This document shows positions 58,642 to 64,000 of a stretch of DNA of 64,000 nucleotides, in pieces. Source of the DNA: Candidatus Latescibacterota bacterium. Lineage in GTDB: Bacteria > Latescibacterota > UBA2968 > UBA8231. Position 1 is the stretch's first letter. Each line of letters starts with the position of its first letter. The notes under the pieces were generated by a model. That model was not told the DNA's origin, searched no databases, and was given only the letters and a program-made list of their open reading frames with translations. Both the position numbers and the translations under genes were made by a program. The stretch spans positions 89,894 through 153,893 of the forward strand of contig JAJEFJ010000021.1 of the NCBI GenBank assembly GCA_022820485.1, given 5' to 3'.

Positions 58642-60822
58642 CTAATAAACCATCTCGACGACGCCCACGACCGCTTCCTGTTTAGCATCGGTAGCCAAAT
58701 CGACGCGGAAGAGGTAGATACCCGGGGGCATCTGTTGTCCGGCAGTATTGGTGCCGTCCCACTTCACCGAAAAACTCCCGCCGCCTTGCTCGCCGGCAAA
58801 GAGCGTGCGGACGCGGTGGCCAGCCAGATCGAACACGCGCACCGCAAGCGGCGCCGCATCGACCAACCGCACCAAATCGCAGTGTATCCGCGTCTCGTCA
58901 TTAATCCCATCTCCGTTGGGACTGAAGATGCGCGGTTGGGCCGCGACGTTGATCATCAGGCGGCCACCCGCCAACGGCACTCTTACCGCTAAGTCGTTCG
59001 GATCGGCGGCTCCGATGGGTATTAGATCGTCGTCCACTGCCCCTAAATCGGCTGCATTACCGCCGATGACCCGCTGGCCGAGGTCGTCGGTCGCGCTGTT
59101 CCAAGCCGTGCCAGTAAAAGTCGTGCCAAATCGCAGCACGCGGCACTTGAAGCGGATTTTGAGCACTGCTGCGCGGCCGACGGCCAAATCGCTTTCCGTG
59201 ATTGCGGGAAAGCGCACCCGCAGGTGCCGCTCAGTCACCGATTCCACGGCAAAGAGGCCGCTGTCGTCCTGGACCGGCAGATTGGTCAAATCCACGCCCG
59301 TGAAATCCGCCGTTTGCACCTGACCGTCTGCGTGCATCACCTCAATGGTCTCGACCTCTTCAGAGCGCACGGGCGTGGCGATCTCGAACACATCGAAACC
59401 CAAATCCACGCCGAGGCGCATCTTGGTCGGCAGAACGGCATACGTAAACGACACCGGAACGCCCAGCTCGACTTGGCGCGGGACGACCTCACTGATAATC
59501 CGCTCGGTCAGCGGCGGATTGGATACCGTAAAGGCGAGCGCACCCAATGCCCGGGCGGATTCCAAGTCTTGGCTGTCGAATTCGGCCTTCAACTGGAAAT
59601 AGCGGCGCGGGCCGGGCGACAGGATGGGTACGCCCAACTCGTCATCGCCGATATTGGCGGCAGTTAGCTTATACGGCGGCGACCAGCGGCTCCAAGCGAC
59701 TAAGTCGTCGCGCACATCGCCCTTATCCGCACTTCGCAAATCGTCGTACTCGTCCTGCGTCAACGCTACCTGATTGCGCTCGTCAATGGGCAGGGCGTTG
59801 AAGAGGTCGAGGGCTTCTTCAACATCGTCAATCGCGTCCAAGTCAACCGCATCGCCTGTCGCCGTATTCGCAACCGCTCCTTCCCGCCACGGCACCTCTT
59901 CCCCACTTGGATGCAGGCGGGTGAATTCCAATGGCGTGTCGTCCCTGCCGCTGCGCGAACTGATCAGCAAGCGCGACAGGCGCTCTGTACCGAAGTGCTC
60001 CTCCTCCCAGCGGATGCGGCCCCACAGCGCCAATTCCTCTCCGAAGTCGAAAATGTTGGAAAGGTAGTCGGCGCGGGGCACGAAACCGGACCCAAACACG
60101 CGGAATTCCGCAACCTCAAATCCCACGGTGGTCTGCGATTTCAGGCGGATATAGCGGACGTATTGCGGCGGAATGGTCAGTTCGACGACCGGCTCTTCGT
60201 TTTCCGTCTCCAGTTCGACGGTGGTCAGCACCGGCTGATTGGCCACTTGCGTTTCTTCGCTGCCGTCGTTGAGCAGCAGTTCAAAGCCGCGCAGGAAATC
60301 GTTCTGGAACGGGAAATCCGGGGCGGGAAAATCCGGGTGTGCGTTGCGGGGGAAAAACTGGATGCGCTCGACGCCGAACCGCGCACCGAGATCGAAATCC
60401 ATGATGACCCCAAGCGAGTTGACTTGACTTCCCCCGCGAGCCGTCTTGCGCTCAAAGGCAGTCGTGGGATCGTCGTCGATCATAAAAATTAGCTGGTCTT
60501 TTATGACCTGCGACAAAATAGTCGGCGCACCGAGACGACCACCCCGGTCGAGGAGGCCCAAGGCGATGTTTACGGTCTCATCCGCCTGTTGCGGCGACAA
60601 CCAGCCCACCCGGCCATCGGCGTCAAATTCGAGCACATTGCCTGGGGTGTTGCTAACCTCAACCTCAGTCGGACCGGTTTGTATCAAAGCCGCGATAGTG
60701 CCGCCACCGCTTTCCCATGTCAAACCGTCCTCACCGCCGATGACAATCGTGCGGCGCTCCGCCCCTAGATTCTGAATCGCTAACAATACCAACACCAGCG
60801 CCTTCGCACGCGGATACAACAC
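58642..60822 (-). CDS. Exported protein with FlgD-like C-terminal tail (discoidin-like)
   Basis: 726 residues. A short signal peptide (ALVLVLLAIQNLGAE) is followed by discoidin-like sandwich sequence (GVIMDFDLGARFGVERIQFF, PPQYVRYIRLKSQTTVGFEV). Mixed beta domains follow, then the junction motif IFSPNGDGINDET. The C-terminus is a FlgD Ig-like/sorting-tail module (LAVRVFDLAGHRVRTLFAGE, SFSVKWDGTNTAGQQMPPGI, YLFRVDLATDAK). This 'PNGDG' plus Ig tail is found on surface or type IX-like secreted proteins of FCB bacteria. It shares this tail and several blocks with the 61198-63765 protein. Likely secreted and displayed. Confidence 0.75.
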   Translation of the reverse strand: MLYPRAKALVLVLLAIQNLGAERRTIVIGGEDGLTWESGGGTIAALIQTGPTEVEVSNTPGNVLEFDADGRVGWLSPQQADETVNIALGLLDRGGRLGAPTILSQVIKDQLIFMIDDDPTTAFERKTARGGSQVNSLGVIMDFDLGARFGVERIQFFPRNAHPDFPAPDFPFQNDFLRGFELLLNDGSEETQVANQPVLTTVELETENEEPVVELTIPPQYVRYIRLKSQTTVGFEVAEFRVFGSGFVPRADYLSNIFDFGEELALWGRIRWEEEHFGTERLSRLLISSRSGRDDTPLEFTRLHPSGEEVPWREGAVANTATGDAVDLDAIDDVEEALDLFNALPIDERNQVALTQDEYDDLRSADKGDVRDDLVAWSRWSPPYKLTAANIGDDELGVPILSPGPRRYFQLKAEFDSQDLESARALGALAFTVSNPPLTERIISEVVPRQVELGVPVSFTYAVLPTKMRLGVDLGFDVFEIATPVRSEEVETIEVMHADGQVQTADFTGVDLTNLPVQDDSGLFAVESVTERHLRVRFPAITESDLAVGRAAVLKIRFKCRVLRFGTTFTGTAWNSATDDLGQRVIGGNAADLGAVDDDLIPIGAADPNDLAVRVPLAGGRLMINVAAQPRIFSPNGDGINDETRIHCDLVRLVDAAPLAVRVFDLAGHRVRTLFAGEQGGGSFSVKWDGTNTAGQQMPPGIYLFRVDLATDAKQEAVVGVVEMVY

Positions 60823-60841
60823 AGCCCTCTCCTATCGCCCG

Positions 60842-61072
60842 CTAACCGAACAGCTTTAAGGCCCCAATCAGGCCCCACGTTGCCATTTGCAGAGCTATGA
60901 TCCACCGCAAGTTGGAGTCGATTTTGGCTTCGAGTGCCGCACGGGTGGTGTCAATCTTGGTTTCGACGCGGCCCAGCCGCTCGTTCACTTGCTCGACAAT
61001 GCCCTCCAGCCGGGCGATGCGTCCTTCGTGATCTAACGGATACGGGCGCTCCGGTGGTAATTGCTCACTCAT
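60842..61072 (-). CDS. Small coiled-coil protein with C-terminal membrane helix
   Basis: 76 residues from ATG 61072 (GAGGG about eight bases upstream); TTG 61078 is in frame but weaker. The heptad-rich middle (EGRIARLEGIVEQVNERLGR, VETKIDTTRAALEAKIDSNL) leads to one helix (WIIALQMATWGLIGAL) at the C-terminus, a tail-anchor layout. It lies between the two FlgD-tail protein genes, right after a predicted structured RNA, so it may link or regulate the cluster. No family name. Confidence 0.7.
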   Translation of the reverse strand: MSEQLPPERPYPLDHEGRIARLEGIVEQVNERLGRVETKIDTTRAALEAKIDSNLRWIIALQMATWGLIGALKLFG

Positions 61073-61103
61073 TATCAAACCCTCTTTTTGTACTTATAGT
61101 TTG

Positions 61104-61192
61104 TCGCGGAGTAGTCGGCACACTCGGACAAGTTCAGCCGATCCAAAGGTGCGATACAATAGTTGAAAGAGCACCTCTGGAAAACTCCGCGA
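61104..61192 (-). ncRNA. Predicted three-way-junction RNA element
   Basis: On the - strand transcript TCGCGGAGT (61192-61184) pairs perfectly with ACTCCGCGA (61112-61104). This closes two hairpins: CCAGAGGTGC with GCACCTTTGG (10 pairs, one G-U; 61143-61180) and TCGGC with GCCGA plus an inner ACTT/GAGT stem (61115-61141). The element ends about 30 bases before the small coiled-coil gene's start. It could be a riboswitch-like leader, a processing site or a terminator of the 63765 gene. It matches no riboswitch consensus I can recall. Confidence 0.5.
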
Positions 61193-61197
61193 GTTGG

Positions 61198-63765
61198 TCA
61201 ATACGCCACGTGCAGCAGGCGCTGGACTCCCGTTTGCCGCACGTCGCGATCCGAATCCGCATCAATGTCAATGCGCAAAATGTAAATTCCGGGCGGCACC
61301 AGTTGCCCCTGCTCGTCATCGGCCGCCCAGTCGAGCGCGTATTTCCCGGCTACTAGGGACTTCTGGGTATCGAGGCGGCGCACCAGCCGCCCGCCTAAGT
61401 CGTAAATCCGCACTTTGACCGGGCGCGCACCACTCAACCGACGCACGGTAAAATCAATGATTAGCGCGTCATTGACCCCGTCGCCGTTGGGCGTTACTAC
61501 CCCCGGCTGAATGCCTAGATCGCCGAGGACCTTGTTGTCCTGCACCGAAGCGAGGATTTGCAACCCCTGGCTCTGGGCCAGTTCGGTCACGTCCGCTGGG
61601 TCAACCTGTTGCCACGAGTTGGCCAGTGACGAATTGCCCAGCGCCGCTTGGAGCACTACGCCAGGGGAAAACAGCGCCGTCGTAAATCGCACCTCCACTA
61701 GATCGACTCCTCCGCCCCGTTTTACCACCTGATCGAAGCGCAACCAGAGTGAATCCGAGCGCGTCTCCACCACCTGCACCCCGGCCAGTTCTTCGGCTTG
61801 GCCGCTTTCCCACTGCGCCGTGCTGCCCAAGCGCAACGCACCGAATTCGAGCGACATATCTGGCGGGGTGCGCACTAGGATCTCGTCAAAGCCCAAATCC
61901 TGCGATGCGAAGGTCGGCTTGACAAATAGCGAAACCTCCTGCGGCGCACCCAAGCGCTCAAAGATCCCGATATCCAGTTCGCCTTGTAGTTGTTTCGCCA
62001 CCGGTGGATTGAAGTTCAAGCGAATGGAGTGCAGGCTGGCGGCGTGCATGGGGTCTGTGGTCGTCAACCGAGCGCGCAAGGTCAGGTATTGGCGCGGGCT
62101 GGGCGAGGCAATCGGGTCGCCGGAACGCGCGTAGGGCGCACTCCAGTTGCTCCAGTCGGACCCGGCTATTTGCAGGGTGTCGATCCGGCCCTTTTTGAAA
62201 AAACCTAGCTTCGCGTATTTGCCTTCCGAGACTTCCACGCCGCCGCTGTCGTAGTACCGATATGCTTCGGCGACCTCATTGCCAGTGCGGGTCTGGATTT
62301 GCACCGACGTACCCGGGGGCGTGTCCGCCTCCCATTCGATCGACACTAGATTCTTGGCCCCCTGCAATGGGATCAACCCCGACTCCAGCTCCACCTCGGG
62401 ATGGTGCCCTTCGCCGTAGATCTGCACTTCGCGGACGCGCGCTTTATTCCCCTCCCGACCCGATTCGCTGCTAGAAAAGGGATAGGCTATGCGTACAAAG
62501 CGAGCCGACGTCGGCTGGAAAGTATTGACTTCATACGCCCTGCCGAGGCCGCGGACCTGTTCGGGCACCCTCCACAGCCGACCGCCACCGGGAGCGGGAG
62601 TGCCGTCCGAAGTCTGGATTGCGTAGCGGTGAAAACTGGCTCCAGCCAGCCGGCCACCAGCAACGCTGAGGCTGTACCATAGCTGCACGGTGTCGATCCA
62701 GTAGGAAGCGCCTAGATCGAACTCCAAAAAGCGCTCGCCGAATTCCACGTTCCCGGTCTGAAAGGCTTTGAGATTGAAAGTCAGATAGGTGCCTTCCCCA
62801 TCTACTAGATTGCCCACAGAGCCATCGTGGGAACTCTCGGCGCTACCATTGCGGTCGAGGATCATGCCCTGCGAAATGTTCTTGCCCACCTCATAGACGG
62901 CCAACTCGGCCAAGCGCGGTCGCTCCCGCCGATAATAGCGCACCGGGCCGCGCAATTGCGAGTCAATCGCCTCGTAGATCGCCTCCTCGACCTCCACTTC
63001 CCCCTCCCCCACTTGCTTGTAGAAGACCACGTCTCCCTTGTCGCGGCTGGCCAACGCTTCGTATTCTTCCGCCGACACCTCCACAGCGCGCGCGCCATCG
63101 CTTTCGGTGACCACGACTTGCACGAAGCGCACCATATCGCCCGCAAAATCCACGCCGGGGGTGGGGTTGATCAGCTCCCCTCGGTTGAGGTCGAACTCGA
63201 ACTCGCGCTGGTTTTTGTTGTCGCTTGGCGTCCGGTACACCAAGTGCATGGGCACCTTGCCCGCGATCTTGTTGCCCTGATCGGCGTTGTCAGCCGTCAG
63301 CACCGCGAACTGCAAAAAGGGATCGCCCTGCCCCTCGGGCACGAATTGCAACCCGACTCGCGTGGCATTGATCAATCGTCCCATATCGACCTGGATCCAC
63401 CAGTCCCGCAATGGGCTGTCGGGGTCTGGCTCCCAATAGGTCGTTTCGTCGCCGTCGAAGAGGTTGGCGACCGCCGCCTTGTTGGTACCGGCTTCGATCG
63501 CGTCGAGGATGGTCGCGTTATCGGCGAGGCGTTGCAGGTGTTGGACGATGTCCGTTACGGCGTTGTGATCCTTGGGCACGAAGGCTGGAACAACCTCCCC
63601 ACCAACAGAGACCTCCAGCGTCCCCTCGACAAAAGCCCAATTATCCCAGTGTCTTTGGCTGTTTACGATCACGTGGTCGGACCGCAAGGCGTGATTCTGC
63701 GCCCCAACCAACCCCCACAACCCAAGTCCCAAACCCAGTGCTAGTGTGCATTTCCCATTGGCCAT
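61198..63765 (-). CDS. Large exported discoidin/FlgD-tail surface protein
   Basis: 855 residues. Signal peptide (CTLALGLGLGLWGLVGAQ). A discoidin (F5/8 type C)-like part has NLFDGDETTYWEPDPDSPLR, DWWIQVDMGRLINATRVGLQ and a second FLEFDLGASYWIDTVQLWYS with RFVRIAYPF. Later beta domains lead to GVVTPNGDGVNDALIIDFTV, then a FlgD Ig-like tail (VRIYDLGGRLVRRLDTQKSL, YALDWAADDEQGQLVPPGIY). Probably binds carbohydrate and is exported to the cell surface by a type IX-like or equivalent route. First gene of the - strand surface cluster. Confidence 0.77.
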   Translation of the reverse strand: MANGKCTLALGLGLGLWGLVGAQNHALRSDHVIVNSQRHWDNWAFVEGTLEVSVGGEVVPAFVPKDHNAVTDIVQHLQRLADNATILDAIEAGTNKAAVANLFDGDETTYWEPDPDSPLRDWWIQVDMGRLINATRVGLQFVPEGQGDPFLQFAVLTADNADQGNKIAGKVPMHLVYRTPSDNKNQREFEFDLNRGELINPTPGVDFAGDMVRFVQVVVTESDGARAVEVSAEEYEALASRDKGDVVFYKQVGEGEVEVEEAIYEAIDSQLRGPVRYYRRERPRLAELAVYEVGKNISQGMILDRNGSAESSHDGSVGNLVDGEGTYLTFNLKAFQTGNVEFGERFLEFDLGASYWIDTVQLWYSLSVAGGRLAGASFHRYAIQTSDGTPAPGGGRLWRVPEQVRGLGRAYEVNTFQPTSARFVRIAYPFSSSESGREGNKARVREVQIYGEGHHPEVELESGLIPLQGAKNLVSIEWEADTPPGTSVQIQTRTGNEVAEAYRYYDSGGVEVSEGKYAKLGFFKKGRIDTLQIAGSDWSNWSAPYARSGDPIASPSPRQYLTLRARLTTTDPMHAASLHSIRLNFNPPVAKQLQGELDIGIFERLGAPQEVSLFVKPTFASQDLGFDEILVRTPPDMSLEFGALRLGSTAQWESGQAEELAGVQVVETRSDSLWLRFDQVVKRGGGVDLVEVRFTTALFSPGVVLQAALGNSSLANSWQQVDPADVTELAQSQGLQILASVQDNKVLGDLGIQPGVVTPNGDGVNDALIIDFTVRRLSGARPVKVRIYDLGGRLVRRLDTQKSLVAGKYALDWAADDEQGQLVPPGIYILRIDIDADSDRDVRQTGVQRLLHVAY

Positions 63766-63816
63766 AGCCCAACTCCTAATTCCTAACTGATGTTACGCAC
63801 TACTGCTTCCTGTTCC

Positions 63817-63896
63817 GTCACGCCCGCACAAGCGGGCGTCCAGCGGGCCGGGCGGGGGTCGACGGCGTGGATTCCCGCTTGCGCGGGAGTATCTGT
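63817..63896. repeat. Inverted pair of REP-like palindromes
   Basis: Two short hairpin-forming units, CGCCCGCACAAGCGGGCG (63821-63838) and ATTCCCGCTTGCGCGGGAGT (63871-63890), face each other about 30 bp apart and resemble one another when one is reversed. This is the layout of REP/BIME repeats. It separates the surface cluster promoter from a transposase fragment. Confidence 0.6.
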
Positions 63897-63915
63897 GTTG
63901 TGTGTCAAGCCTTTT

Positions 63916-64000
63916 TTAGCCTGCTTTGGCTTGGTGTTGCACCCAAGGGGTTCGTCGATGGGCAATGGCGTTGAGCAGCAGGAGCAGCTTGCGCATCACC
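63916..64000 (-). mobile_element. C-terminal end of an IS110-type transposase, cut by window edge
   Basis: The - strand reads VMRKLLLLLNAIAHRRTPWV then QHQAKAG and a stop at 63916-63918. 'MRKLLLLLNAI' near the C-terminus is characteristic of IS110/IS116/IS902-family transposases, which use a RuvC-like DEDD domain and a C-terminal Ser. Only 27 codons are visible, so the family call rests on this motif. It lies about 20 bp from the REP-like pair. Confidence 0.55.

Noticed and set aside
1..64000. tRNA or rRNA genes
   Set aside because: No cloverleaf-like sequence with the conserved GGTTCGA/T-loop pattern and no rRNA-like stretch was noticed on reading; a dedicated scan was not possible.

Overview
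This 64 kb window is chromosomal DNA from an uncultured-type, Gram-negative-like bacterium. The best guess for its lineage is Latescibacterota/Poribacteria or a neighbouring PVC/FCB group. That placement is an inference, not a database result. It rests on two TonB-dependent receptors, six PQQ-type beta-propellers (one a remnant), a phytanoyl-CoA-dioxygenase-like enzyme, an OPT-like polytopic protein, an enolase-superfamily enzyme, and large surface proteins ending in a 'PNGDGxND' plus FlgD-like module. GC content is fairly high. The + strand looks C-richer than G throughout, whichever way genes point.

1-8.4 kb is accessory DNA. It holds the 5' part of a DNA methyltransferase, a beta-propeller remnant, and three antitoxin genes (AbiEi, a VapB-like protein, UPF0175) whose toxin partners each stop after about 8-16 codons. 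Between them lie a TonB receptor and an aldehyde/alcohol dehydrogenase pair. A DUF3800 gene has its own promoter and a structured leader. 8.5-10.3 kb is an ABC exporter.

10.5-24.4 kb is one long + strand operon in which almost every stop and start overlap as ATGA or GTGA. The order is propeller, radical SAM (HemN-like), three tandem propellers, siderophore-type TonB receptor, PaaK-like ligase, halogenase-motif flavoprotein, DUF3311, SSS symporter and glycosyltransferase. I propose a system for import, activation and oxidation of an aromatic or chelating compound. 24.4-26.5 kb holds a DUF4143 ATPase and a complete HigBA pair, separated by fragments of a second glycosyltransferase copy.

26.6-33.6 kb has a LysR regulator divergent from a short archaeal-type PurA-like enzyme, an EamA-like protein, a thioesterase and a MacB-type ABC transporter carrying palindromic repeat sequence inside its coding regions. 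33.6-43.8 kb mixes a propeller, an HNH nuclease with a PvuII-like methyltransferase, the dioxygenase and OPT-like genes, a repeat coiled-coil protein, an AlbA_2 regulator with an orphan HigA, and a solitary methyltransferase.

43.9-49.9 kb (- strand) holds a GT39/TPR and SGNH/TPR pair, a CBM9/PKD lipoprotein-like protein and a mandelate-racemase-family enzyme. 49.9-51.0 kb is a two-gene HEPN module. 51.2-63.8 kb is a - strand cell-surface cluster: two discoidin/FlgD-tail proteins, a small coiled-coil membrane protein behind a predicted three-way-junction RNA, two giant paralogous outer-membrane-like proteins and a SurA-like lipoprotein. The right edge has a REP-like pair and the C-terminus of an IS110-type transposase. 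I saw no rRNA, tRNA or CRISPR.
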